Notes under the pieces: generated by a model
Database searches by the model: none
Seen by the model: the letters and a program-made list of their open reading frames with translations, nothing else
Told to the model about the DNA's origin: nothing
Program-made: the position numbers and the translations under genes
Assembly (NCBI GenBank): GCA_029262555.1
Contig: JAJCZE010000017.1
Location: 1-64,000 of the forward strand
Length of the DNA stretch: 64,000 bases
From: Candidatus Babelota bacterium
GTDB lineage: Bacteria > Babelota > Babeliae > Babelales > Vermiphilaceae
Reading direction: 5' to 3'
In this document: positions 36,588 to 45,698 of the stretch, piece after piece
Position numbering within the stretch: the stretch's first letter is position 1
Layout: each line of letters starts with the position of its first letter

Positions 36588-37496
36588 TTATGCAGCAGGA
36601 GCTGTTTCTGAGTCTGCAATTAAAAATGGAAGCGTGTTTTTAACAAAGTTGTCTTCATCTTCTTGGAAGTTTGAGTGAGTACATTCAGCTAAAAGAAGGT
36701 GAAGTCTTCCGCTTTCATTGAGCGTTCTCAAGCCGAGTACATCGTCTTTGTATTCTTGTGAGTCTACTAGTTTTTCAATTTCAGACTTAGATCCTTTTTT
36801 ATAAAATTCAAAGTGGCATGAGGCGCTCGGCTCTACAATGTCTTCCTGAGTTGACTTTACAAATACCATGTTTTTTACGCTACACACATTTTTCTTGAAA
36901 AGCTCTGCGTCCGGGTGGTCTTTTTCATTGTTTAAAAATGGAAGGAATGCAGATTTTGCAATATATTTCTCCCAGTGAAGAGTATCGTGCCAGTAGCTTG
37001 CAGCCCCGATGTATTTTTGTAGTGGTTTTGCATAGATAAATTTATATGCATACGCTTCAAGCACATCGAGCCAAACCATTCGATCATCGTATGTGCCGGG
37101 TATTCCAAAAACGCCTTGCTGAGGAGATCCCCACGAGATATAAGTGTGCACTTGTGGGGAATTGTGTTTTTGTAGGTAATAACGAGCAACTAATCCACCT
37201 TGCGAGTGAGCTACAATATTAAAACCATCTTTCAGTTTTGGATCATTTACAATAGCGTCGCGAAGATACTCAGCTTGGTGATAAATTGAAGTAAGTGATG
37301 ACACTTCTCCAAGGCCGAGTTGTACATTTTTAATATATACGTCTTCGCCCATGTACTTACGAATATATATTTCAGTCGGGGCCATCCCGTAATCATCAGA
37401 AAGAATTCCGTGTACCAATACAATTGGCAGATGTGCCAATGCAGATGTAGCACTTACTGCCAATAGCAGTAGTAGCGAGTACTTGTGATTGAACAT
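36588..37496 (-). CDS. Exported palmitoyl-protein thioesterase (PPT1-like)
   Basis: Alpha/beta hydrolase of 302 aa with a signal peptide ending near SALA (residue 21). The whole length follows eukaryotic palmitoyl-protein thioesterase 1, as I recall the human protein. Examples are NDPKLKDGFNIVAHSQGG, the QQGVFGIPG motif, the YWHD motif, DDVLGLRTLNESGRL and the closing TLPFLI. The likely triad is Ser98 in AHSQGG, Asp219 in QEDIVEP (or Glu218) and His274 in ECTHSNF. PPT1 removes fatty acyl groups from Cys of proteins. Bacteria rarely have this family, so capture from a eukaryotic host and action on host proteins are likely inferences. AGAGG precedes the ATG. Confidence 0.82.
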   Translation of the reverse strand: MFNHKYSLLLLLAVSATSALAHLPIVLVHGILSDDYGMAPTEIYIRKYMGEDVYIKNVQLGLGEVSSLTSIYHQAEYLRDAIVNDPKLKDGFNIVAHSQGGLVARYYLQKHNSPQVHTYISWGSPQQGVFGIPGTYDDRMVWLDVLEAYAYKFIYAKPLQKYIGAASYWHDTLHWEKYIAKSAFLPFLNNEKDHPDAELFKKNVCSVKNMVFVKSTQEDIVEPSASCHFEFYKKGSKSEIEKLVDSQEYKDDVLGLRTLNESGRLHLLLAECTHSNFQEDEDNFVKNTLPFLIADSETAPAA

Positions 37497-37602
37497 AACA
37501 ACCTCTTAGGGTTTAAGGATGAATAATGTGCTCAATCTTACGAAGGTTGTTATGCAAATGCAATGGTTCTTATCGTGAGGTTAATAGTGTAGAGAGATAT
37601 TA

Positions 37603-38178
37603 TTATTGGGTAGATTGATTTCTATACCATTCAGCAAATTGATTAAACGCTTTCACGCGAAAATTGAATTGCTCTAAATTGTTTTTTTTGCGCAGACCAG
37701 TGTAGGTTTTATCGCTGCCTTCGGGGATGAAAATATCATCATAGGGCGCTGATTCGGGAGCGATGAATTCTTCTGGCTTGTACAGCGATCCATCAGTTTT
37801 GCCCTTGAATATTTTGTATTGATCTTTGCCGTAGTAATAGACTAGATGGAGTTGGAAGTATGCTTTATCGCCATTGCTTACCAATTTAAAAATGCCATCC
37901 ATGCCGAGTGCTTGATAAATAAATTTGGTGAGCGTGCCGGGAAATTCATGATATTGCGTAAAATATACTCCCGCGTCTTCCGCGAGTACGGGCGCTTGTA
38001 AACGTTCCCATGCTTTGCGTGCTTTGCGTACCGCAATATCTTCCTGATTTAATGTTTGAAATTCTGGCACATCATCGCCATATTGCTCAAGCTCAGCCTC
38101 TGGCAGGTGGTTTTTAAAAAATTGCTGCCCTTCCAAATATTTGCTGGGATTGCTCGTTGCGTAATATATTTTTTCCAT
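37603..38178 (-). CDS. HAM1/RdgB-type non-canonical purine NTP pyrophosphatase
   Basis: 191 aa. HAM1 enzymes hydrolyse dITP, XTP and similar damaged nucleotides to monophosphates. The N-terminal YYATSNPSKYLE matches the family's T-x-N-x-x-K motif. LAEDAGVYFTQYHEFPGTLTKF matches the DDSGL ... PG-x-x-S/K region with an acidic catalytic pair. The end differs from E. coli RdgB: the SHR motif is replaced by YTGLRKKNNLEQFNFR. It is closer in style to archaeal or eukaryotic ITPA. It sits between the thioesterase and clpB genes. Confidence 0.75.
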   Translation of the reverse strand: MEKIYYATSNPSKYLEGQQFFKNHLPEAELEQYGDDVPEFQTLNQEDIAVRKARKAWERLQAPVLAEDAGVYFTQYHEFPGTLTKFIYQALGMDGIFKLVSNGDKAYFQLHLVYYYGKDQYKIFKGKTDGSLYKPEEFIAPESAPYDDIFIPEGSDKTYTGLRKKNNLEQFNFRVKAFNQFAEWYRNQSTQ

Positions 38179-38199
38179 GTGTTTCCCCTAATTGGACTG

Positions 38200-40770
38200 T
38201 TATGTAATGGTAATTGTGCCGTCTTTATCGTCAGCTTTGAGTTCTTTTTTATCTGGGTGCTTGAGTAAAAATTGCGATACCGGGACTGCAATGTGTTGTT
38301 GAATTGCGCGCTTTAATGGCCGTGCACCAAATTCTGGTGAATAGCCAAGATCGGCAATTTTTTTCATAGCGTCTTCAGAGATTGTAAGCGTAATATCTTG
38401 TTCTTTCAGGCGATGCTCCAATTTACGCAATTGTATTTTTGCAATCTCAACCACATCCTTTTTGGTGAGTTTTTTAAAGAAGCAAATTGCATCGATACGG
38501 TTAAGGAATTCTGGACGGAATGTGCGATGCAGAATGGTTTCTACCTCTTCTTTCACCTTAGCAGTCATATCTTTTGCTTTGAGAATGATGTCTGATCCTA
38601 AGTTGGACGTCATAATAATAATGGTATTTTTAAATGATACCGTGCGCCCTTGGCCGTCGGTGAGTTTACCTTCGTCTAAAATTTGAAGGAAGATATTAAA
38701 AACGTCAGGATGTGCTTTTTCAATTTCATCAAATAGAATAACACTATATGGGTTACGGCGCACTTTTTCAGTAAGTTGGCCGCCTTCTTCATACCCAACA
38801 TATCCCGGAGGCGCACCAATCAATCGCGCAACGGCGTGCTTTTCCATGTATTCAGACATATCAATGCGAATTAATCGATTTTCATCATTGAATAAAAACT
38901 CTGCAATTGTTTTTGCCACTTCCGTTTTACCAACGCCGGTTGGTCCAAGAAAGAGAAATGATCCAATGGGCTTATTTGGATCAGAGAGTCCGGTGCGATG
39001 CAGTTGAATTGCATGTACCACTTCGTTGATTGCTTCATCTTGGCCAACCACCCGCTTTTTGAGAATCTTATCCATTTCAATAAGCTTTTGCTGCTCGGAT
39101 GCTTCTAATTTTTCTGCTGGGATGCCGGTCCATCGAGATACCACTTTTGCAACATCCTGCTCATCAACCACTTGCTTAATGAGTTCTGGTTTAAGCTTTT
39201 CTATTTTCTTTTGCGCCTTTTCAAGATCTTTTTCTAATTCAGCAATTTTTGAATATTTGATTTCAGATGCTTTTGCATAATCGCCGGAGCGTTCAGCTTG
39301 TTGATATTGTGCATTAGCTTGCTCTATGGTCTCTTTGATCTTATTTAACTTTTCGAGTGGCTCTTTTTCAGCTTTCCACTTAGCAAGCAATTTACTTTGT
39401 TGCTCTTTTAAATCCGCAAGTTCTTTTTGTAAATCATCGAGTCGTTTTTTTGAAGCATCATCTTTTTCTTTTGCAAGTGCTACTTTTTCAATCTCTAATT
39501 GCCTAATATTACGCTCCAATCTATCAAGCTCTTCTGGCTGTGAATCGATAGACATTTTTACCATTGCTGCTGCTTCATCAACTAAATCGATTGCCTTGTC
39601 CGGTAAAAAACGATCAGCAATATTCTTTTCAGAAAGATTTACCGCATCTACTAATGCCTGGTCTTTGATGCGAATTCCATGGTGCAACTCAAAGCGTTCT
39701 TTTAAGCCACGCAAAATTGAAATAGCGTCATCAATGGTAGGTTCTGGAACAATTACTTTCTGGAATCGCCGTTCAAGTGCGGCGTCTTTTTCGATATATT
39801 TTTTATATTCTGCGAGCGTAGTTGCGCCAATGCAGTGAAGTGTGCCACGTGCAAGTGCTGGCTTTAATAAGTTGGAAGCGTCCATGCCACCTTGGCCAGT
39901 TTGCCCTGCGCCAACGAGCATGTGCAGTTCATCAATAAAGAGAATAATATTACCATCGCTTTGTTCAATTTCTTTTAATACTGATTTGAGCCGATCTTCA
40001 AACTCCCCTTGATACTTTGCACCCGCAATTAGAAGTCCCATATCAAGAGAAAAAATTTGTTTACCCTGTAAGCTTTCTGGCACATCATTATCAATGATTC
40101 GTTGAGCAATGCCTTCTACGATTGCTGTTTTACCCACGCCTGGCTCACCAATAAGCACCGGATTATTTTTGGTTCTACGAGATAGGATTTGCATTACTCT
40201 TCGAATTTCTTCATGCCGTCCAATTACGGGATCAAGTTTTCCTTCACGCGCTTGGTCAGTGATATTGATACAGTATTTTTCAAGAGCCTGGTATTTACCT
40301 TCTGCAGATTTGTTATCAACCGTGCGCCCTTTGCGCAGATGTTTCATATACGAAAGGATAGCTTCTTTATTCAATCCAGCTTGAGAAAGCATTACGCGTA
40401 TTTGATCAGGAAGAAAAGATGTTTGTGCAAGTGCCAGCATAATGTGCTCAAGGCTAATATATTTATCGCCGAGTTGTTGGGCTTCACGTTGCGCTTCTTT
40501 TAAAAAGGAATCCATATGCTGATCAATACCCAATTGCGCTCCGCTTGTTTGCGGTAAATATTGAAGCTCTTGATCCGCAAGCATGAGCATTTGATCTGCC
40601 GGAATATTGAGTGCATATAGTAGTGAGCTACAAAAATCATTTTCAAGGCATGCGGTGAAAACATGTAGAGGCATTAAAATAGGATTGCGTAATTTTTGAG
40701 CAATTGCAGCGGCCTGATTAATCAGCTCTTGCGTGGCATCGGTGAGTTGTTCAGTAAAGCCATTTGCCAT
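38200..40770 (-). CDS. clpB: ClpB disaggregase
   Basis: 856-aa Hsp100 chaperone that, with DnaK, recovers aggregated proteins. It has the N-terminal Clp repeat domain (to about 150), the first AAA+ module with [10 protein letters not shown], the coiled-coil middle domain (about 400-525), the second module with [10 protein letters not shown] and [13 protein letters not shown], and the C-terminal D2 small domain. The middle domain and lack of a ClpP-binding loop separate it from ClpA/C. No clear heat-shock operator is visible upstream. Confidence 0.96.
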   Translation of the reverse strand: MANGFTEQLTDATQELINQAAAIAQKLRNPILMPLHVFTACLENDFCSSLLYALNIPADQMLMLADQELQYLPQTSGAQLGIDQHMDSFLKEAQREAQQLGDKYISLEHIMLALAQTSFLPDQIRVMLSQAGLNKEAILSYMKHLRKGRTVDNKSAEGKYQALEKYCINITDQAREGKLDPVIGRHEEIRRVMQILSRRTKNNPVLIGEPGVGKTAIVEGIAQRIIDNDVPESLQGKQIFSLDMGLLIAGAKYQGEFEDRLKSVLKEIEQSDGNIILFIDELHMLVGAGQTGQGGMDASNLLKPALARGTLHCIGATTLAEYKKYIEKDAALERRFQKVIVPEPTIDDAISILRGLKERFELHHGIRIKDQALVDAVNLSEKNIADRFLPDKAIDLVDEAAAMVKMSIDSQPEELDRLERNIRQLEIEKVALAKEKDDASKKRLDDLQKELADLKEQQSKLLAKWKAEKEPLEKLNKIKETIEQANAQYQQAERSGDYAKASEIKYSKIAELEKDLEKAQKKIEKLKPELIKQVVDEQDVAKVVSRWTGIPAEKLEASEQQKLIEMDKILKKRVVGQDEAINEVVHAIQLHRTGLSDPNKPIGSFLFLGPTGVGKTEVAKTIAEFLFNDENRLIRIDMSEYMEKHAVARLIGAPPGYVGYEEGGQLTEKVRRNPYSVILFDEIEKAHPDVFNIFLQILDEGKLTDGQGRTVSFKNTIIIMTSNLGSDIILKAKDMTAKVKEEVETILHRTFRPEFLNRIDAICFFKKLTKKDVVEIAKIQLRKLEHRLKEQDITLTISEDAMKKIADLGYSPEFGARPLKRAIQQHIAVPVSQFLLKHPDKKELKADDKDGTITIT

Positions 40771-40833
40771 GATAATTCCTTTTTACGTAAAGCTATTTGA
40801 TTAGCTTTAGTGTAGAAACTGTGGCAGATATTA

Positions 40834-42231
40834 TCAAGATTCCTGGGGATATGTTTGTGTAGCAGTTTTTGATCGGCGTAATCTATGATAGCTGATTGCA
40901 AAATGGTGTGCGTAATCTCGTAATGCAATAAGAAGTTTTCCCATATCAGTTTTAACGTCAAGCACTACACCCTCTTTAAGCTGTGGAACGAAAAGCGTTT
41001 CTTCTCGTTTTGCCAAGCTGATAATTGGTGCATTGGGAAATATGCTCGTGATCGCACTGAGTTGCCCTTTGCCGCCATCGATAAGCATGAGATCGGGCAT
41101 ATCAATAGGGTGTTCGCTCCCTTCGACAAGCTCAGGGCGAACGGTATTTATATTTTTTTTAACTGATTTTTTATTTTTTCCCCGTTCGTCCTGAGCTTGT
41201 CGAAGGATACGATCGGATGAGACTCCATATCGGCGTGCAACAATTTCTTGCAACGCAGCATAATCATTTTGTTGCGTTAATGATTGGATTTTAAAGCGAC
41301 GAAATTTTTGCTTGTCTGGCTTGCCATCAGTAAATCGAACGCATGATCCAACGATTGATTGGCTTTGAAAGTGTGAAATATCAAAACAATCAATGGTGCG
41401 AATGTGAGAATTGTGGCCAAGCAACTGCTCTAAGTCGGCAGATGCCTTCGCATATGATTGCTCCACCTCAATAGTAGGTGTAGTTGCAGCGACAATATCG
41501 GCGGTGAATTTTTCAGGAGCAAACTTGGTAGCAATTGTTGCAAAAATAGTTTGTACATTATCAAGATATTCAGCAAAGTGTTTTGATTTTTCAAATTCTA
41601 ATGCAGCATTGCATTCATTAATTTTTTCTTTAATCATTGTGATGAATTGCTTGTCTTGCTTGCGCAACACTTGCTTTGCAAGTTCAATGCGAAATTGATA
41701 TTCGGCTGGATTAAAGTTTGATTTACATGTGCCAGCACAATTATCGATATGAAAATCAAGACAGCCATTTTCGATAGACTTATTGCATGTATTGAGTAGG
41801 AATGTGCGTTTTAAAAATTCATATGCACTACGCGCTTGCCGTTTGTGTAAGAAAGGGCCAAAGTGCGTCCCTTTGCGTTTTTTATCTCGCACGATTTGCA
41901 TCGTTGGCAACGCTTTAGAAGTGGTAAATCGAATATAAAGAAATGGTTGGCCCGTTTTAAAAATAGTATTTAATCGAGGTTGGTATTGTTGAATCAATTC
42001 GACCTCAAGAAGCATAGCTTCTGTTTCGCTGTGCGTGATAATGAAATCAAGATCGGCATATTCTCGCTGAATTTCTTCTATTTTCCAATCATGAGGATTT
42101 TTTTGAAAATAGGAGTGTACGCGTGAATGCAGTGATTTTGCTTTCCCAATATATACAACCTCACCCTCGGCGTTTTTAAAGAGGTAAACACCAGGAAGAG
42201 ACGGGATGGTCTTTGTGAGCGTTTTTTGCAT
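40834..42231 (-). CDS. uvrC: UvrC, excision nuclease subunit, shortened and with an inserted repeat
   Basis: Makes both incisions in nucleotide excision repair. It has the GIY-YIG domain (GVYLFKNAEGEVVYIGKAKS), the Cys-rich segment (CLDFHIDNCAGTCKS), a UVR-type helix, and the RNase H-like second nuclease (IDCFDISH, LMLIDGGKGQL, RDYAHHFAISYHR). The protein is 465 aa against about 600 usually, because the C-terminal helix-hairpin-helix domain is missing. Between ARRYGVS and MPDLML about 36 extra residues are encoded by a palindromic repeat (41119-41207) kept in frame. The reading frame stays open, so the gene is probably functional. Confidence 0.9.
   Translation of the reverse strand: MQKTLTKTIPSLPGVYLFKNAEGEVVYIGKAKSLHSRVHSYFQKNPHDWKIEEIQREYADLDFIITHSETEAMLLEVELIQQYQPRLNTIFKTGQPFLYIRFTTSKALPTMQIVRDKKRKGTHFGPFLHKRQARSAYEFLKRTFLLNTCNKSIENGCLDFHIDNCAGTCKSNFNPAEYQFRIELAKQVLRKQDKQFITMIKEKINECNAALEFEKSKHFAEYLDNVQTIFATIATKFAPEKFTADIVAATTPTIEVEQSYAKASADLEQLLGHNSHIRTIDCFDISHFQSQSIVGSCVRFTDGKPDKQKFRRFKIQSLTQQNDYAALQEIVARRYGVSSDRILRQAQDERGKNKKSVKKNINTVRPELVEGSEHPIDMPDLMLIDGGKGQLSAITSIFPNAPIISLAKREETLFVPQLKEGVVLDVKTDMGKLLIALRDYAHHFAISYHRLRRSKTATQTYPQES
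41119..41207. repeat. Palindromic repeat element, copy C, inside uvrC
   Basis: Arms at 41119-41144 and 41182-41207 are inverted 26-base copies with two mismatches, around a 37-base AT-rich centre. They match the core of copy A (20857-21013). On the uvrC strand the arms are translated as RILRQAQDERG and VRPELVEGSEH. The element lies in a loop-like place between conserved blocks of the second nuclease domain, where other UvrC proteins have only a few residues. Confidence 0.88.
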
Positions 42232-42294
42232 GCCTATTCCATATAAAGGGTATAGAATAAGCCTATATTTAACGTGCTATTTGTCAATTTGTCT

Positions 42295-43296
42295 TCAGCC
42301 TGCCAGTTGGTATTCATTGATGAATTGTGCGATCCCATCGCGTATTTCAGGGATTCCAGTTAATTTGCTGTGAGGTTCACTTTGATCCTCGGTGGTCACT
42401 AGGTGGACTTGCCTGCTCCCAGAGTTTTCAAGCGTTTCAATAAGGGCTTTGATCGATTCATTTGAGATTAATTCATCATGAATGCGGTGCCCAATAAAGA
42501 TAGGGATTCGGGGATCGATTCGATGGAGTCTTTGCGCAAGTGTATCCAGGTTTGGGTGATAGTTGGTGAAATATGCTTTGAAAAAGTGATGAAGTAGTTC
42601 TTTGTGCAATGGCACATAGCTCAAATGATGCATGGCGATATTGTTAGTCAGATCCCTTCCTGATACAAAGGGAGCCATTAAAATGAGAGCTTGAAGGTTT
42701 TTTGGCCGCTTTGTGGCTACTTCAAGCGCTACCTTTGCGCCGCGGCAATCTCCAATAAGGGTGATATCTGTATCGGAATTTTTTTCAAGAACGGCATTAT
42801 ATACGGCTTGTAGGATTTCAATTTCTCGTTGTTGGCCAAATGCAAATCCATATCGGCCATCGTCAAAATCAAAACAGATAAGTGGAGATGTATCGGGGAC
42901 AATGCCATCTTTAAATTGAATATGCGCAGCTTTTGCAGCAGCGCCTCGTTGGATAAAATCATCGTTTGTGCCGGGTTCGGTTGTTTTTGCATATCCACGT
43001 GAAAAAATAAATACATTTTGATCATCTTCGTAGAGTTCTATACCGCGATAAACCATAAAGAATTGGCCATTGATGGAAAGGAGGGTGCGTTTTGGAACGG
43101 CGTTATCAATATAGATAGAGCGGACGAGCTCTTCAATGGTATAGATTGCAAGCCGTGGAGGGCGAGCGGTTAGTTTTCGAATAGTGAGTGCATTGATTTG
43201 ATTAAGATCCCTTATATATGGTTGTTGAATGTGTGCGTGAGTTATAAATGAACACATGAAAAGTGTAGATAAGAAAAATAATTTGATGTTTAGCAT
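42295..43296 (-). CDS. Exported alpha/beta hydrolase-like protein with Cys nucleophile
   Basis: 333 aa with a signal peptide (MLNIKLFFLSTLFMCSFITHAHI). The C-terminal two thirds looks like an alpha/beta hydrolase: a strand followed by the nucleophile elbow IGDCRGAKVA (Cys184), then LQALILMAPFVSG, then PIFIGHRIHDELIS for the acid region, and a late His in EPHSKL. The usual Ser is replaced by Cys, as in dienelactone hydrolase. Substrate is unknown. It could act on host lipids or esters if it leaves the cell. It is 63 bases upstream of uvrC on the same strand. Confidence 0.6.
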   Translation of the reverse strand: MLNIKLFFLSTLFMCSFITHAHIQQPYIRDLNQINALTIRKLTARPPRLAIYTIEELVRSIYIDNAVPKRTLLSINGQFFMVYRGIELYEDDQNVFIFSRGYAKTTEPGTNDDFIQRGAAAKAAHIQFKDGIVPDTSPLICFDFDDGRYGFAFGQQREIEILQAVYNAVLEKNSDTDITLIGDCRGAKVALEVATKRPKNLQALILMAPFVSGRDLTNNIAMHHLSYVPLHKELLHHFFKAYFTNYHPNLDTLAQRLHRIDPRIPIFIGHRIHDELISNESIKALIETLENSGSRQVHLVTTEDQSEPHSKLTGIPEIRDGIAQFINEYQLAG

Positions 43297-43391
43297 CGTT
43301 TCTCCCCTAAATTTACCTTCACCCTAAAAGGAAGTATACTGACTCGGCATACGGGAGTTCTATAGTTTTTCTAAATTTTTTGAGGTTTTTA

Positions 43392-44588
43392 ATGATTTTT
43401 AAAACGAGATTTTGGGGATATGTTTGTGCAGTGGGGCTGATTGGATTTATTGGCGCTCGAGGATATACCTATTTTTTTGATTCATCTGTTCCAGAGCTTC
43501 AATTACAGGGAGTTGATGCTGATGGTTGCTACGCAGGGGATATGCAGTGCTCTCTTTTAAGTTCAAAAAAAGGGGAACTATCAGTATTACTCGATGGAAA
43601 ACCAGTTTTTGAGAAATGCACCATCGCTTCTGGTCAGCAGGGGCATACCTTTTCCATTCCTACCACAACGCTTTCAAATGGGCATCATGCGTTAACTATC
43701 GAAGTTACCGATAGCACCTATCGCAAAAATAAGACGGAAGTGGATTGTTCATTTTTCGTAGATAACGTACCACTGCAAGCAGCATTGATAAAGCCAGAGG
43801 ATGCATTTAAAGTATCGCAGGGAAGGACGTTGCATGTGCAAATGCAGCTGAATAAAAAAGTAAAAACTGCTCAGATTTCAGCATTGTATCAAACCTATGA
43901 TTGTTTTCCTGAATCACCAAACTCAACAGTTTACGAAGCATTTATTCCTGTAGCATGTGAAGAAAATGCAGCTGAACATCCTCTTTCTATAGAAGTGGTA
44001 GATGCAGCGGGCAATACGCAAAAAATAGAAGATACATTTTTGATAGAAGCGTACCCATTTAAAAAATCGACATTGCATGTAAGTAATGAAAAAATGGTAG
44101 AAGAAAAAGAGTTGGGCAAAGACAGCAAACAAGTTGAAGATTTTTTCCTTTCTATCGCACAAAACTCTCCAAAAGAAAAATTATGGAGAGGGACATTTTG
44201 TACCCCCATTGAGGTAGAACGCGTGAGTACTGAATATGGTACGGTGCGCACTTCTCAGTATAAAGGCATGTATGCGCATAAGGCGGTAGACGTAATTAAT
44301 ACCCCTAAATCAGTAGTGTGGGCACCGCAACGAGGAAAAGTAGTTGTTAAAGATCGATTTGTAGATACTGGTAATACGGTAATGATTGATCATGGTCATG
44401 GCGTGGTTACCATGCTCTGCCACCTTGATACCTTTGCTGATATTGAAGAAGGGCAGATGGTAAATAAAGGAAATCCGGTTGGCACTATTGGAAAAACGGG
44501 ATATGCGAGCGGGTATCATTTGCATTGGGAGCAGCGCGTAAATAACGTGCACGTTGATCCATTGCAATGGACGCAGCCAGTATTTTAG
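43392..44588 (+). CDS. M23-family metallopeptidase (LytM-like), membrane anchored
   Basis: About 398 aa. A single N-terminal hydrophobic segment (FWGYVCAVGLIGFIGARGYTYFF) is followed by a region with two beta-rich, Ig-like parts (about 30-220). The C-terminal M23 domain has HKAVD near residue 296 and HLHWE near 376, the zinc ligands, with IDHGHGVVTMLCHL between. Such enzymes cut peptidoglycan cross-bridges or regulate cell-wall amidases. I start at the ATG at 43392, with TGAGG six bases upstream. The PilO-like gene follows 19 bases later. Confidence 0.85.
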   Translation: MIFKTRFWGYVCAVGLIGFIGARGYTYFFDSSVPELQLQGVDADGCYAGDMQCSLLSSKKGELSVLLDGKPVFEKCTIASGQQGHTFSIPTTTLSNGHHALTIEVTDSTYRKNKTEVDCSFFVDNVPLQAALIKPEDAFKVSQGRTLHVQMQLNKKVKTAQISALYQTYDCFPESPNSTVYEAFIPVACEENAAEHPLSIEVVDAAGNTQKIEDTFLIEAYPFKKSTLHVSNEKMVEEKELGKDSKQVEDFFLSIAQNSPKEKLWRGTFCTPIEVERVSTEYGTVRTSQYKGMYAHKAVDVINTPKSVVWAPQRGKVVVKDRFVDTGNTVMIDHGHGVVTMLCHLDTFADIEEGQMVNKGNPVGTIGKTGYASGYHLHWEQRVNNVHVDPLQWTQPVF

Positions 44589-44607
44589 AAATACGCAAAG
44601 GAGAGTC

Positions 44608-45168
44608 GTGTATTTTATTCCTGAAAAAGGTCGTTTTTATCGATGGGCAGTCCATACACGCCCACTCTATCGATATGGAATTACCATTGGCACTTTGGGG
44701 GTATTGCTAGCTATGTGGTTTTTTTTATTGAATCCATGGCTTATTGGTATGGTGCAATATGAGCAGGCAGCATTGAATCGAGCGGTACAGGAAAAGCAAG
44801 AAGCTTGCATGGCAGAGCGTGCAATCTCTTTAAGATCAAAACAGATTGAAAAAATGGATGCTGCAATTTGCGATATTGGTAGAGTGCAAAATGAGCAAGA
44901 TAAAATTACATTTATTTTTGATGCAGCGCAAAAGCATGGCCTTCAAATAGACGCTTTTTCTAAAGAGAAAGATAAATGCAAGGAGTGGCGATCAAAGCAA
45001 TATGTGTCATTTTCTATGAATGGTACCATGCCACAGTTTTTGAGTTTTTTTACTGCCATTGCAGAATCACCATATATGATTGAATGCAAGCAGCTTGCGC
45101 TACAAGCAACAGAAACCGATCGCTTAGCGGGCAACTTTCAACTGGCGTGTGTTTCGGTAGCGCCTTGA
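44608..45168 (+). CDS. PilO/GspM-like membrane protein
   Basis: About 186 aa, start GTG at 44608 with AAAGGAG four bases upstream. It has a short basic cytoplasmic start, one membrane helix (YGITIGTLGVLLAMWFFLLN), a coiled-coil stretch and a C-terminal alpha/beta domain ending in QLACVSVAP. This is the plan of PilO and GspM. Similarity is structural in appearance only, and no pilM or pilN lies beside it. It may belong to a second pilus-like or secretion assembly, or pair with the M23 protein. Its 3' end overlaps the convergent gene by 31 bases. Confidence 0.5.
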   Translation: MYFIPEKGRFYRWAVHTRPLYRYGITIGTLGVLLAMWFFLLNPWLIGMVQYEQAALNRAVQEKQEACMAERAISLRSKQIEKMDAAICDIGRVQNEQDKITFIFDAAQKHGLQIDAFSKEKDKCKEWRSKQYVSFSMNGTMPQFLSFFTAIAESPYMIECKQLALQATETDRLAGNFQLACVSVAP

Positions 45169-45683
45169 GGGGTCCATTGTAGCATTAATATTCTTCCGCC
45201 CCCTTGCTGAGCGACTAACCCTGCGGTGCCTGGAACTTGGCAAAAGAGTGCTTTGAGGCGCTCTACAGATACAGGTTTAGTGAGGGTTGTTTCTAAATTT
45301 CCTTGATCATCTACGCGTTGCCGAGTTACGCCAGCCGCTACATTTGCAAGAGCAAGAAATTGAGCATAGCGCCCTGCCAATTTCGATCCTTCAGGAGCAT
45401 CTTCTCGCTTTCCATTTTCCCAATCAAAATCACGAAGCGCTTGCAAGCAAGTTTCAAGCTTTGCGCCATTTGCTCGTCGAAGAGTGAACCTCAGTGTGGT
45501 TTTTCCCAACGCATCTTCTGATGGAGTTTCTAATTGTGGAGACACATTCGTTGGATGTTTTTCTGCCAAAAATGCTACAAATGCAGCAATGTTTGTATGA
45601 TATTCTTCTGAGTCATGCTCTGTATCAGCTGCATGTAGTGAAGTTGCAATGCAGACAAAAAGAAGTGCATACATTTTTTTCAT
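45138..45683 (-). CDS. Small exported protein of unknown function, 181 aa
   Basis: A signal peptide (MKKMYALLFVCIATSLHAA) precedes a hydrophilic, probably helical domain. A central stretch TLRFTLRRANGAKLETCLQA and a later VERLKALFCQVPGTAGLVAQ look ordered. I do not recognise a family. It lies 15 bases after the rhodanese gene on the same strand and is probably expressed with it. Confidence 0.5.
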   Translation of the reverse strand: MKKMYALLFVCIATSLHAADTEHDSEEYHTNIAAFVAFLAEKHPTNVSPQLETPSEDALGKTTLRFTLRRANGAKLETCLQALRDFDWENGKREDAPEGSKLAGRYAQFLALANVAAGVTRQRVDDQGNLETTLTKPVSVERLKALFCQVPGTAGLVAQQGGGRILMLQWTPQGATETHAS

Positions 45684-45698
45684 ACAACACCTTACACA

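Noticed and set aside
41425-41470. Possible second repeat-derived insertion in uvrC, translated as SYAKASADLEQ.
   Set aside because: The wording resembles repeat-derived peptides seen in other bacteria, but no paired arm was found nearby, and the region before the second nuclease domain is naturally variable.
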